DNA of 64,000 nt. Source: Magnetococcales bacterium. GTDB taxonomy: Bacteria; Pseudomonadota; Magnetococcia; Magnetococcales; Magnetaquicoccaceae. A program made the translations under genes and the position numbers. Under the pieces are notes generated by a model. The model was not told where the DNA came from and made no database searches. It saw only the letters and a list, made by a program, of their open reading frames with translations. Position 1 is the first letter of the stretch, and each line of letters begins with the position of its first letter. Of the stretch, positions 17,819 to 26,365 are shown piece after piece. The stretch is taken from contig JADGAR010000016.1 in the NCBI GenBank assembly GCA_015231915.1, positions 1-64,000 of the forward strand, given 5' to 3'.

Positions 17819-18961
17819 ATGGATCGACCCCGGATTGCCATGACACCCCTTCCCTCGGCAGGCCGATTTTTCACCGCCGCCGCCCTGCACCTCGCCCTCA
17901 CCGGCATCGTGTTGATCGTTCGTCACGAGGAATGGCTGCAAACGCCCCTGGATCCGGCCACCGTGGCCACGGCCCATCTCTACCTGCTGGGGGTGCTGAC
18001 CATGGCCCTGTTCGGCGCGGTCTACCACCTCCTGCCGCGCTGGACCGGAAACCCCGTGCCCTGGCCGCGCCTCGTCCCCTGGGTCTGGGGTTGGCTGATC
18101 GCCGGGGCGCTTTCGGTCTATCTGGGCATCGGGACCAGCCTCCATCGCTGGTTTCTGCTGCTCGCCTCGGCAGGGGTCGGAGTCGCCTTCGGCATTTTTC
18201 TGGCGCAAACCTTGTGGATGGCGTTGCGTCCCGGAACGGCAGGCCATCCCCTGCTGCTTCTGGCCCGTATCGCCCTGCTCTCCCTGACCGGGGTGTTGGC
18301 GCTGGGGGCGATCTTTCTGGGGGAATACGCCCATGGTTTCCTGCCCTACGACCGACTGGCCATGGTGGGCAGCCACCTGACCTGGGGCTTGTTCGGCTGG
18401 GCGGGCGTGATGTTGATGGCCATGCGCCTCTCCCTGGCGGCGCCCGCATGGACCGAACGGCAACGCGGTCTGTTGCGCCTGACCGCCGCCGGAGCCGTGG
18501 CCTCCCTGCTGCTCATTCCGGTCGGGCTGTTTCGGCTGCCGGAGGAACCCGGCTGGCTGTGGCTGACCATGGCCCCCGGCGCGGCGGCAATGCTGACCCT
18601 GACCCTGGCCGCCCGGCGGGCCGGAGGCGGCAACCGCTACTGGGACCTGGCTGACCTGGCCGGAGCCGGCGCCCTGCTCAGCCTGCTGACGTGGCCGGTC
18701 AGCCATGCTGCAGAATGGCGTTTTCTCTTTGGCCTGCTGTGGCTGCCGGGCTGGAGCCTGAGCCAACTTTACGGACTGTATGCGGCCTGGCGTCCGGGAC
18801 GGCTGGGCAGGCTGCACCTGATGACCCATGCCAGCGGGCTGTTGCTGTTGTTGCTGGCCCTGCCAACCAACTGGAGCCGTTTTTCCCAAGGGGCGGGGGC
18901 GCTGTTGCTGATTTCCGCCCTGCTCTTTCTGGCCGCGCTCCGGGAAAAACCCCAGACATGA
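17819..18961 (+). CDS. Polytopic membrane protein resembling haem-copper oxidase subunit I / NnrS
   Basis: A very hydrophobic 380-residue protein with about 11-12 transmembrane helices. Helix 2 (TAHLYLLGVLTMALFGAVYH) and helix 6 (VGSHLTWGLFGWAGVMLM) carry His residues. Helix 2 is close to the AHxHLLGW...GxxYH helix of haem-copper oxidase-like and NnrS-like proteins. The full set of six oxidase metal ligands is not evident, so oxygen reduction is not claimed. Start is uncertain: ATG 17819 or 17840, neither with a clear ribosome site. The stop overlaps the ABC ATPase start (ATGA), so the three genes 17819-20711 form one coupled operon. Role may be haem/copper handling or NO tolerance. Confidence 0.6.
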   Translation: MDRPRIAMTPLPSAGRFFTAAALHLALTGIVLIVRHEEWLQTPLDPATVATAHLYLLGVLTMALFGAVYHLLPRWTGNPVPWPRLVPWVWGWLIAGALSVYLGIGTSLHRWFLLLASAGVGVAFGIFLAQTLWMALRPGTAGHPLLLLARIALLSLTGVLALGAIFLGEYAHGFLPYDRLAMVGSHLTWGLFGWAGVMLMAMRLSLAAPAWTERQRGLLRLTAAGAVASLLLIPVGLFRLPEEPGWLWLTMAPGAAAMLTLTLAARRAGGGNRYWDLADLAGAGALLSLLTWPVSHAAEWRFLFGLLWLPGWSLSQLYGLYAAWRPGRLGRLHLMTHASGLLLLLLALPTNWSRFSQGAGALLLISALLFLAALREKPQT

Positions 18962-19926
18962 CGCCCCCCCCACCTCTTGCGGCGGTCGCCATCCGGCAAC
19001 TGATCCATCGCTATCCGGGCGCCCGGCGCACCCCGCCCCGCACCGCCCTGCACGGCATCGATCTGTGCATCGCCCCCGGAACCTTCTTCGTCCTCACCGG
19101 CCCCAACGGCAGCGGCAAATCCACCCTGTTTCGCATCCTGTGCGGCATGGCCCGCCCCAGCGCCGGCCAGATCGCCATCTTCGGCCACGATCTGCTCGCC
19201 GATCCTTGTACCGCCCGCCGCGAAATGGGGGTGGTGTTTCAACGCCCCGCCCTGGACAGGCATCTCACCGTCCTGGAAAATCTGCGCATTCACGCCAACC
19301 TCCACCACGTGCCTCCCCCGCTCTTCCGGCAACGCCTGGAACGGCTGATCGCCTGGAGCGACCTGACCGACCGGCTCGACGAACGTGTCGCAACCCTCTC
19401 CGGCGGTCTGGCACGCCAGACCGAACTGGTGAAAGTGTTGCTGCACGAACCGCGCCTGCTGCTGCTGGACGAACCCACCGTCGGCCTGGACCCCGGCGGA
19501 CGCATCGCCTTTCTGGAGACCCTGCAACGTTTGCAACACGATCAGGGGGTTACCATCCTGATGACCAGCCACCTCTTCGCCGAGGCGGAACGGGCCGACC
19601 AGGTGGCCATCCTGCGGCAGGGCCGCCTGCTGGCCATGGATGCCCCGGCGCGCCTCACGGAACGGATGGGCCGCGAAATCCTGGTCGTCCAGGGGGAGGC
19701 GCTGGAAGAACTGGCACACGCCTTCGGCCAGCGTCCCGGTGTCGAGGTCTCCCTCCAGGCAAACGAACTGCGCATCCGGGGCGGGGATCTCCTGGAGTGG
19801 ATCCGGGAACTGCTGACCGGCCACCGGCAAGAGATCCGCTCCCTGGCGATCAAGCAACCCACCCTGGAAGATGTCTATGTCCAATTGACCGGTCGCGCCC
19901 TCCAGGCCGACGAGGAGAGTTCGTGA
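18958..19926 (+). CDS. ABC exporter ATPase subunit (DrrA/NodI/CcmA-like)
   Basis: A 322-residue ABC ATPase. Walker A is GPNGSGKSTL, the Q-loop lies in GVVFQRPALD, the signature is LSGGLARQ (instead of LSGGQ.Q), Walker B is LLLLDEPTVGLDP and the switch His is in MTSHL. A C-terminal extension of about 95 residues resembles that of DrrA/NodI-type drug and polysaccharide exporters. Its start overlaps the membrane protein gene and its stop overlaps the permease gene (TGATG). It powers the adjacent ABC-2 permease. Exported substrate is not determined. Confidence 0.9.
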   Translation: MTPPPPLAAVAIRQLIHRYPGARRTPPRTALHGIDLCIAPGTFFVLTGPNGSGKSTLFRILCGMARPSAGQIAIFGHDLLADPCTARREMGVVFQRPALDRHLTVLENLRIHANLHHVPPPLFRQRLERLIAWSDLTDRLDERVATLSGGLARQTELVKVLLHEPRLLLLDEPTVGLDPGGRIAFLETLQRLQHDQGVTILMTSHLFAEAERADQVAILRQGRLLAMDAPARLTERMGREILVVQGEALEELAHAFGQRPGVEVSLQANELRIRGGDLLEWIRELLTGHRQEIRSLAIKQPTLEDVYVQLTGRALQADEESS

Positions 19927-20711
19927 TGATGCGCGCCACCCTCACCCTGACGCACCGGGAACTGGTGCGATTTTTTCGGCAACCCCACCGGGTGATCGGC
20001 AGTCTGGCGCAACCGCTGCTGATCTGGGCCTTTCTGGGCGGCGGCTTCACCGCGTCGTTTCGCGCCCCCGGCATGGAACAACTCTCCTACGCGGAGTATT
20101 TCTATCCTGGCGTGCTGCTGATGCTGATGCTCTTTTCCGGGATTTTCTCCACCATCACCCTGATCGAGGACCGCAATCAGGGCTTGTTGCAGGGGGTTCT
20201 GGTGGCGCCGGTGGCGCGCATGGCCATCGTGCTGGGCAAGGTCGCCGGAGGGGTCGCCATCTCCCTGGTGCAGGCCGTTCCTCTGCTGCTGGCCGCACCG
20301 CTCTTGGGCATCCCCCTGGGTTGGGCGGAGGCAGGCTGGATCGTGTGGGGATTTTTTCTCTCCTGTGTGGGATTCACCGCGCTGGGGTTTCTCATCGCCT
20401 GGAACATGGAGAGCACCGCCGGTTTCCATGCGGTGATGTCGGTCTTTCTGATGCCCCTCTGGATGCTCTCGGGAGCGCTTTTCCCGTTGGAAAACAGTCC
20501 GGCCTGGCTGTGGGGCCTGATGATCGTCAACCCGGTGACCCATGCCCTGACCTTGATCCGCACGCCCCTCTACCACCCGCCACTGGAGTTCCTGGCCAGC
20601 CGCGATTACTGGCTGGCCATGACGATCACCATTGTCTGGGCGGTGGGGACCTTGATGTTGGCGTTGTGGAGGGTCAACCAGGTGGAGCGGGGCGCGCCAC
20701 CAGAGGGTTGA
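19926..20711 (+). CDS. ABC-2 type exporter permease
   Basis: A 261-residue permease with six transmembrane helices of the ABC-2 type (NodJ/DrrB/YadH branch). The segment IEDRNQGLLQGVLVAPVAR is the family's cytoplasmic coupling helix region. MLSGALFPLENSPAW and NPVTHALTLIRTPLY are classic for this branch. Starts at ATG 19926 inside the ATPase stop codon (a second ATG follows directly). It pairs with the ATPase and, through the overlaps, with the haem-copper-like membrane protein upstream. Confidence 0.9.
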   Translation: MMRATLTLTHRELVRFFRQPHRVIGSLAQPLLIWAFLGGGFTASFRAPGMEQLSYAEYFYPGVLLMLMLFSGIFSTITLIEDRNQGLLQGVLVAPVARMAIVLGKVAGGVAISLVQAVPLLLAAPLLGIPLGWAEAGWIVWGFFLSCVGFTALGFLIAWNMESTAGFHAVMSVFLMPLWMLSGALFPLENSPAWLWGLMIVNPVTHALTLIRTPLYHPPLEFLASRDYWLAMTITIVWAVGTLMLALWRVNQVERGAPPEG

Positions 20712-20723
20712 CTGGAAAAAAGG

Positions 20724-20993
20724 CTACAGCACCAGACGGGAATTCGGCTCGGCGGTGGCAATGCCCACCTTTTGGTGATACAGGCGGATGGCGGCCTCCG
20801 AAAGGCTCACCCGATAGGCCATCGAGGCCCGCGAGGTGTCGTTGGCCACGCCGTTCATGCTGCGCACGGCGGTGCGCTCGAAGAACCGCAACAAGGAGGA
20901 GTCCGCCAGGGCGCGCGTCCGCTGCGCCAAGCCATCGTAGGCCGCCTGCGCGTCCGGGCCGATCATCAATTCGTTAACGCCGTAGATACTCAT
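20724..20993 (-). CDS. Small conserved-looking protein of unknown function
   Basis: An 89-residue protein beginning MSIYGVNELMIGPDAQAAYD. It is predicted to be largely helical, with no signal peptide, Cys motif or transmembrane segment. The frame extends upstream to 21050, but that region reads like non-coding sequence and the ATG at 20993 is preferred. Ribosome site is weak (AGCGG). It converges on the ABC permease gene. No family was recognised. Confidence 0.5.
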   Translation of the reverse strand: MSIYGVNELMIGPDAQAAYDGLAQRTRALADSSLLRFFERTAVRSMNGVANDTSRASMAYRVSLSEAAIRLYHQKVGIATAEPNSRLVL

Positions 20994-21129
20994 GGTAGCC
21001 GCTTTCGCTGTTATGTGACGGAGTTGGCAAAAACCACCCATACAAGCCATTATCGTGAGTTCAGGATGGGCAGTTTAGCAATTTTTTGGTAAATCGCAAG
21101 CAAAAAAACAGGTGAAAAAAAGATCGTCT

Positions 21130-22020
21130 TCAAACCGATCCGCCGCGCAAGGCGAACAATAGCGCATGCAGTCGCTCACGGGGGAGAGAAACAACCTTCT
21201 TCCAATGATAACAATGCACAAACACCCCACCAAACCGCTGCTTGAAGCGAAAGATCCCTTCCAGACGCGGATCGTCGGTGGTCTCTCTGGCCCCCCCAAG
21301 ATCGTAACGTCCCACCCCGGCGGACCTGAGATGCCGCATCGCCTCCCAGTGCAGCAGGTTGGAAGCCCCGGGGACCCCGCCAGTACGGCTCGCCCCGTGC
21401 AAATAATAGCCCGTTAATCCATCATACGGCAAGACCAGCGCCGCCTGCAACTCCCCACGATGCACCGCGCTCCAGAACAGCACCCGCCCGTCCAGTTCCC
21501 GACGCAGGAGCTCCAGATAACGCAAAGAAAAACCATGCTCCCGTCCTCCCCTGGCATAGGTCTCCCCCATCAAGGCAACGCAGGCCCCCAGGTCGAGTTC
21601 CGGTCGGATCTCCACCCCTTCCTGACGCGCACGGCGGGTCATATTGCGATGCTTGGGATGCATCCCCTCCCACAGGGCCTCCTCGGATTGGCTCAAATCC
21701 ACCAGATAGGTCCCGAAAGGACGGGTGACACGGGTGTGGGTCGCAAGGAAAGTCCGCTCTTGCCAACGGGCCATGTTGAAATCGGACTCCACCTGAAACA
21801 CCCCCTGGCGGCGTGCCTGCACGAAAAGCGACAACAGCTCCGTTTCGTCGGGAAGCGCACCGTACAGGATCCATTTCGCCAGTCCGAAGGCGCGATACTC
21901 CCCCACATGCACGACCGTATCCCGCAAGGTGACCGGACAGGCCCGCGCAATGGCCCCGCTGGCCACCATGACACGCATCCAGGCAGCGGAAAGAAACAGG
22001 GGCGGCTCCGGGGAGATCAT
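21130..22020 (-). CDS. FemAB/GNAT-like acyl or aminoacyl transferase
   Basis: A 296-residue protein of the FemAB-like GNAT fold. Features include PFGTYLVDLSQSEEALWEGM, HPKHRNMTRRARQEGVEIR (typical of FemAB N-halves, xxKxRxxIRKA), YYLHGASRTGGVPGASNLLHWEAM and the C-terminal YDLGGARET...RFKQRFGG. The last matches the YD.GG....GI..FK..FG signature of this family. Members transfer aminoacyl or acyl groups to lipid-linked precursors or sugars. It is translated from an ATG overlapping the aminotransferase stop by 4 bases, so it belongs to a glycan-modifying operon with the next two genes. Confidence 0.8.
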   Translation of the reverse strand: MISPEPPLFLSAAWMRVMVASGAIARACPVTLRDTVVHVGEYRAFGLAKWILYGALPDETELLSLFVQARRQGVFQVESDFNMARWQERTFLATHTRVTRPFGTYLVDLSQSEEALWEGMHPKHRNMTRRARQEGVEIRPELDLGACVALMGETYARGGREHGFSLRYLELLRRELDGRVLFWSAVHRGELQAALVLPYDGLTGYYLHGASRTGGVPGASNLLHWEAMRHLRSAGVGRYDLGGARETTDDPRLEGIFRFKQRFGGVFVHCYHWKKVVSLPRERLHALLFALRGGSV

Positions 22021-23006
22021 GACGGATCCATGCCGGCGTACTCTTCCAGAGAGCGCTCGGTGGAAATCTCGTACAATGCGCCCGGAAAGGTCTCGTACAC
22101 CGGCAGGCCGGGGGAAGCCGGATGGCGCGTCACGCTACGCACCGGCACCGCCGACCACTCCGGGGGCAGCCGCAATGGCTGCCTTGCATGCATGACGAAC
22201 TTGTAACAGGAGATCCGCTCCGGCGGGTCCCCGTACAGCTCGTGGCCCAAAAGATCCCTCAGCCGTCGCCAGTTCCGGCGCCTGCCCTCCTCGATGACCG
22301 GCAGGCGCTCCAAGACGCGACAGGCGGCCCACACCTGGATGCGGCTGGCCCGAAAGGAGTCGCTGCGAAGCCACGCGAGCCAATCGCGGCCCGGCAACCC
22401 CATCCTGCGGCGCATGAAGTCACGGGATGCCGGATCCCACAACCGCCAGTCGTCGAGACCCAGCCGTTCCATCAACCCGGGATCGATGCCGCACGCCAGG
22501 GCGCCAGTGGCCGCCGTGCCGGCCTTGCCGGCCCCGAAACTGTAAAACCCACCCTGATCGAGCCGGATGATGGGCTGCCCTTCCCATTCCAGGCCCAGGG
22601 ACTGGGCGGCGTCGTGGATCAGAGGGATGCCGGAATTGCGGGCGAAATCGACGATCTCTGCGGTGCGGGGATGGGGCAGACCGTACAGGTGGGGCAGCAC
22701 GATGAGGTCGTAGCCGGCCTGGTAAAACCGCTCCCGGTCGAAATCCATCACGTATCCATCCGGGGTGAGGTCCACGAACGCCGGGAGCAGCCCTTCGGCG
22801 CGCAGGGCGGCGGGCACGGTGGGACAGATCATGGCGGGCAGCGCCACCCGGCTGCCCGGCGCAAGCCGCAAGGAGCGGGCCAGCAACCTTAGGGCATGAT
22901 GACCGGACGCCACAAAGCAGCAACCCGGCACCTCGGCAACCGGCACGGAGGTGATGAACGGAAGATCCTCCGGTCGCAGCGGTCCCAGAAAAAGTCGGTC
23001 GTTCAT
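22017..23006 (-). CDS. DegT/DnrJ/EryC1-type PLP aminotransferase
   Basis: A 329-residue PLP-dependent enzyme of the sugar aminotransferase superfamily. SGHHALRLLARSLRL is the cofactor phosphate-binding start, HDAAQSLGLEWEG holds the Asp contacting the pyridine ring, and FYSFGAGKAGTAATGA places the Schiff-base Lys. It is shorter than typical DegT enzymes (370-400). The ATG overlaps the glycosyltransferase stop (ATGA) and the stop overlaps the FemAB-like gene. It likely makes an amino sugar for the glycan built by this cluster. Confidence 0.82.
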   Translation of the reverse strand: MNDRLFLGPLRPEDLPFITSVPVAEVPGCCFVASGHHALRLLARSLRLAPGSRVALPAMICPTVPAALRAEGLLPAFVDLTPDGYVMDFDRERFYQAGYDLIVLPHLYGLPHPRTAEIVDFARNSGIPLIHDAAQSLGLEWEGQPIIRLDQGGFYSFGAGKAGTAATGALACGIDPGLMERLGLDDWRLWDPASRDFMRRRMGLPGRDWLAWLRSDSFRASRIQVWAACRVLERLPVIEEGRRRNWRRLRDLLGHELYGDPPERISCYKFVMHARQPLRLPPEWSAVPVRSVTRHPASPGLPVYETFPGALYEISTERSLEEYAGMDPS

Positions 23007-24250
23007 GGCGCCACCAGGGAGGCATAGAGTTCCAGATAGCGGTTGGCCATGACCTGGGCCGAGTATTGACGCGCGATTTTGGCGCACAGGGCCTGGCCCA
23101 TGCGCAAGGCCAGATCGGGATCGGCGGTCAGATGGACGACGGCCTCGGCCATGGCCTCCGGATTCCCGCCGGGGACGAGCAGACCCTCTTCCCCGTGGGT
23201 CACCACGTCGGAAAAGGCCGGAATGTCGTTGCAGACCACCGGCAACCCGGCCAGACCCGCCTCCAGCAACACATAGGGCAACCCCTCGCGCAGGGAGGGA
23301 AAAAGCAACCCGCTGGCACGGCGCATCAGGGCCGCCAGTTGGTCACGAGGCAAAGGGCCGGTGAGCCGGACCCGATCCGCCACCCCTTCCCGGACGATGA
23401 GGGCGCGCAACTCCTCCAGATAGCCCGGATAATAGGGGGCGCCGTCCCCCAGCCGGGGTTCGTCCCCCACGATGCACAGATGCAGGTCGGGAAAGCGGCG
23501 CCGCACGCTGCCCCAGGCGCGCACCGCCGCATCCGGGGCCTTGGGTGGCTCGACCCATCCCGCCACCAGCCAGAAACGGTCGGGCCACGCCTCCGGCAAC
23601 GCGGTCGCCGGGGGCGGCGTCAGAGGAATGCCGTTGGGGATGTGCCGGATCGGCGCCAGGTCGGGGTGATGGTGTTCGATCAGGCGGGCGTAATGGGCAG
23701 CCACCGCCGTGATCGCCCCGGCCCCTCCCGCGACCCAATGGAGCAGGGGCGAAACCCGCCGCTCCCCCTTGACCCCCAGCAAGGTGCCTTCGGCGAAATT
23801 GAGGGCATCGGTGCCGTGAAAGGTCAGCAGATAAGGCGGCCCCCCAAGCCAGCGCAGCACGCGAAAATAGAGATGAAAATCCCGCACCGTGTGCAGATGG
23901 AGCAGATCGATCCCCTCGGTGCGCATCAGGCGGCGCAGGCGCCAGAGAGTGACCGGGAACTCGCGCAACCAGCCAAAAAAACCGCGCAAAGGCCGTTTGG
24001 CATCGCCCGGCATGCGCAAACGCAGGCGATGAACGGTCACCGCTCCCAGGCGACGGGTTTCCAGGGAGGTGGACGACCACTCCCCCGGCATGAAGAGCGA
24101 AATGCGATGCACAGCAGGCAGGGCATCGATCAATGCCTGGAGCATGGCGTCGATGCCGCCGCGCACCAAAGGATAGGCGGTTTGGCAGACCACCAGCACA
24201 TGCAGGGGCCGCTCTTCCTGCTGTCGCGCATCCGATTCCGTGCAACCCAT
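23003..24250 (-). CDS. Family 4 glycosyltransferase (GT-B)
   Basis: A 415-residue retaining glycosyltransferase of GT-B fold. The N-terminal strand VLVVCQTAYPLVRGGIDAML has the G-rich acceptor loop. HLHTVRDFHLYF and LLTFHGTDALNF are family 4 acceptor-domain features. The nucleotide-sugar domain has LVAGWVEPPKAPD and the EX7E motif in FPSLREGLPYVLLEAGLAGLPVV. The start at 24250 is chosen to avoid overlap with the divergent gene at 24319; no strong ribosome site is visible. It heads the operon with the aminotransferase and FemAB-like gene. Donor and acceptor are unknown. Confidence 0.88.
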   Translation of the reverse strand: MGCTESDARQQEERPLHVLVVCQTAYPLVRGGIDAMLQALIDALPAVHRISLFMPGEWSSTSLETRRLGAVTVHRLRLRMPGDAKRPLRGFFGWLREFPVTLWRLRRLMRTEGIDLLHLHTVRDFHLYFRVLRWLGGPPYLLTFHGTDALNFAEGTLLGVKGERRVSPLLHWVAGGAGAITAVAAHYARLIEHHHPDLAPIRHIPNGIPLTPPPATALPEAWPDRFWLVAGWVEPPKAPDAAVRAWGSVRRRFPDLHLCIVGDEPRLGDGAPYYPGYLEELRALIVREGVADRVRLTGPLPRDQLAALMRRASGLLFPSLREGLPYVLLEAGLAGLPVVCNDIPAFSDVVTHGEEGLLVPGGNPEAMAEAVVHLTADPDLALRMGQALCAKIARQYSAQVMANRYLELYASLVAP

Positions 24251-24318
24251 GGCGCCAACCGTTATACTCTCCGCAAAATCCCGATATCCGCACCCGACCG
24301 AACGCATGGTGGCATCAG

Positions 24319-25530
24319 ATGGCGGACGATTCAAGGCGAAATGCACCACCGCCGATCCTGGCCTTTGCGCCCCATCCCTGGGACAACCACTGGCTGAGCC
24401 GGCAGCAACTCCTGACGCGCCTGGCACAACGGGGCTGGCCGGTGCTCTACAGTTACGGACCACTGCACTGGTGGAAACGCGGCACGCCGGTTTGGCAAAA
24501 GGCCGCGCTGCTGGGACGGGTCGAACGCCGCGAAGGCGGGGTGCTGGTGGATTGTCCCGGACGCTTTCCGGCGTTGTGGCCCAGGTGGCCCGCCTGGGAC
24601 CGACGGGTCATCGCCCTGACCGTGGCCCGGCTGCTGCGCGCCCTGCCCGACCCGAACGCCCCGCGCATCGCCATGCTGTTCCATCCCATGTTCGAGCCGT
24701 ATCTGGAATGGCTGCGCCCGGAGCGGACGCTGTATCACGTCTACGATGTCTACCGGCTGATGGACGACTGGAGTCCGGACAAGAGCGTCATGGAGGAACG
24801 ACTGGTGGCGCGGGCCGATCTGATCACCGCCTCCTCGCCGGGCATGGCGCGCGCCCTGCCGGGCCAGGGTCCGCAAAAGGCGCGCCTGCTGCCCAACGGT
24901 GCGGACGCCCGACGTTTCGCGCAGGTGGCCGCATCCCTCCCCCCCTGCCCTGCCGATCTGGCGAACATCCCCTCCCCGCGCATCGGTTATGTGGGCAACA
25001 TCAACTCCAAGGTGGACCTGGAGATGATCGACCGGGTGGCGGAACACCATCCGGGGTGGCACTGGGTCTTTCTGGGACCGGTCTACATGAACGGCGACCG
25101 GGAACGGGAAGTGACGGCCCGCATGCGCTGGGAACGGCTGCAACAACGCCCGAACATCCATTTCCTCGGCCTGAAATCCCGGGAGGAGACCCCGGTCTAC
25201 GTGGCCCACATGACGGTCAACGTCATCTGCTACAAAATCGCGGCGGACGACTGGGTGGTGCATGGCTATCCGACCAAGCTGCACGAATATCTGGCCACAG
25301 GCCAACCGGTGGTGGCAGCCCCTCAGGAGGCGATCCTGGCCTTCGGCGACGTGGTGACCATCGCCGCCACCCACGAAGAGTGGGAGGCGGCGCTCGCCAA
25401 GGCCATCGCCGGCAACGGCGCCGGCACCCCCGCCACCCGGCGCGAACGCGCCCTGGCCAACACCTGGGACAGCCGGGTCGATCTGCTGGAAGGGTGGCTG
25501 ATGGAACTTACCGGGCGAGCTTGTCGTTAA
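24319..25530 (+). CDS. Glycosyltransferase, TuaH/GT1-like
   Basis: A 403-residue GT-B glycosyltransferase. The N-terminus FAPHPWDNHWLSRQQLLTRL closely follows the pattern of TuaH-type enzymes, in which PWD...RPQQL...LA opens the acceptor domain. SSPGMARAL, LLPNGADARRF, IGYVGNINSKVDL, FLGPVY and YPTKLHEYLATGQPVVA form the donor-sugar domain with the family's KxxEYLA motif. It is divergent from the GT4 gene, with 68 bases between starts. Its 3' end overlaps the converging methyltransferase gene by 23 bases. Confidence 0.85.
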   Translation: MADDSRRNAPPPILAFAPHPWDNHWLSRQQLLTRLAQRGWPVLYSYGPLHWWKRGTPVWQKAALLGRVERREGGVLVDCPGRFPALWPRWPAWDRRVIALTVARLLRALPDPNAPRIAMLFHPMFEPYLEWLRPERTLYHVYDVYRLMDDWSPDKSVMEERLVARADLITASSPGMARALPGQGPQKARLLPNGADARRFAQVAASLPPCPADLANIPSPRIGYVGNINSKVDLEMIDRVAEHHPGWHWVFLGPVYMNGDREREVTARMRWERLQQRPNIHFLGLKSREETPVYVAHMTVNVICYKIAADDWVVHGYPTKLHEYLATGQPVVAAPQEAILAFGDVVTIAATHEEWEAALAKAIAGNGAGTPATRRERALANTWDSRVDLLEGWLMELTGRACR

Positions 25531-26344
25531 AACAGCGCTCTTCCCTGCTGAAGACCTGCAACTCGTCCGGGGCGATCATGCGCTCGTGCCAGAACAGGCG
25601 CGGCATGCCCACAGTGAAGATCGTCCCGTCCATGCCGTGAAAAATCCGGCCATCGATGATGGGCAGATGAATGGCGTCGATGCTGTTGTCCTCGATGCCC
25701 AATCCGGCGAACTCCTCGGCGACGATGAAAAAGCCGTTGCAGGTGGTGGTGGCGATCAGTTCGTACCCCTTGGTCCTGCCCAGTTCGATCAGCGCCAGCA
25801 ACGAACACCCATGATTGATCTCCGGGTCCCGGTCCTGAATGAAGATCACGTCGTTGGGGATGGTCGGGTTGAATTCGATCACCACCACCCGTGGACGGTA
25901 ATTGCGCAGCGCCTCCCAGACGAACCAGTCGTTGCCGTCGATGTCGATGCTCAACAGGTCGAACCGCTCCGGAATCGGCGTGCGTGCCAGGATCTCGTCC
26001 AGGGCTTCGCTCCCCTCCCAGCCGACGATGCCATGGATGGCATGCACCCGCTCGTTGTCGCGATGAAGCGCGCGCAACACCTCGAAACGCTCGCGGTCGC
26101 CCTCGATCAGCACCGCATTCCAGTGATTGGCCTCGATCAGATTCAGGGTATTGCTCAATGCCATCCCGTTCCCGGCGCCGAACTCGACGCACCAGGGACC
26201 CGAGGCGGTCACGCCGATGCGGTTGAAAATATTGATCAACACCCCATCCTCGCCGCACTGCGAGGTGATATTCTTGGCCCCAACCGACAGGATCCGGCTG
26301 GCCGGTTTGGTGCGATCCGTCCTTTGATGTATGAGGGTCGGCAT
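25508..26344 (-). CDS. FkbM-like SAM-dependent methyltransferase
   Basis: A 278-residue protein with a class I methyltransferase layout. WCVEFGAGNGMALSNT is the SAM glycine loop, NAVLIEGD is the acidic end of strand 2, and FDLLSIDIDGNDWFVWEAL fits the D(I/V)(D/E)G.....L of the FkbM family. Ribosome site AAGGAG lies 9 bases before the ATG. It probably O-methylates a sugar of the glycan produced by the nearby transferases. It converges on and overlaps the TuaH-like gene. Confidence 0.75.
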   Translation of the reverse strand: MPTLIHQRTDRTKPASRILSVGAKNITSQCGEDGVLINIFNRIGVTASGPWCVEFGAGNGMALSNTLNLIEANHWNAVLIEGDRERFEVLRALHRDNERVHAIHGIVGWEGSEALDEILARTPIPERFDLLSIDIDGNDWFVWEALRNYRPRVVVIEFNPTIPNDVIFIQDRDPEINHGCSLLALIELGRTKGYELIATTTCNGFFIVAEEFAGLGIEDNSIDAIHLPIIDGRIFHGMDGTIFTVGMPRLFWHERMIAPDELQVFSREERCFNDKLAR

Positions 26345-26365
26345 ATGATATTTCTCCTTGATGCA

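Noticed and set aside
17819-18961. Calling this a true cytochrome oxidase subunit I
   Set aside because: Only some of the expected metal-ligand His residues can be placed, and no subunit II or III gene is adjacent.
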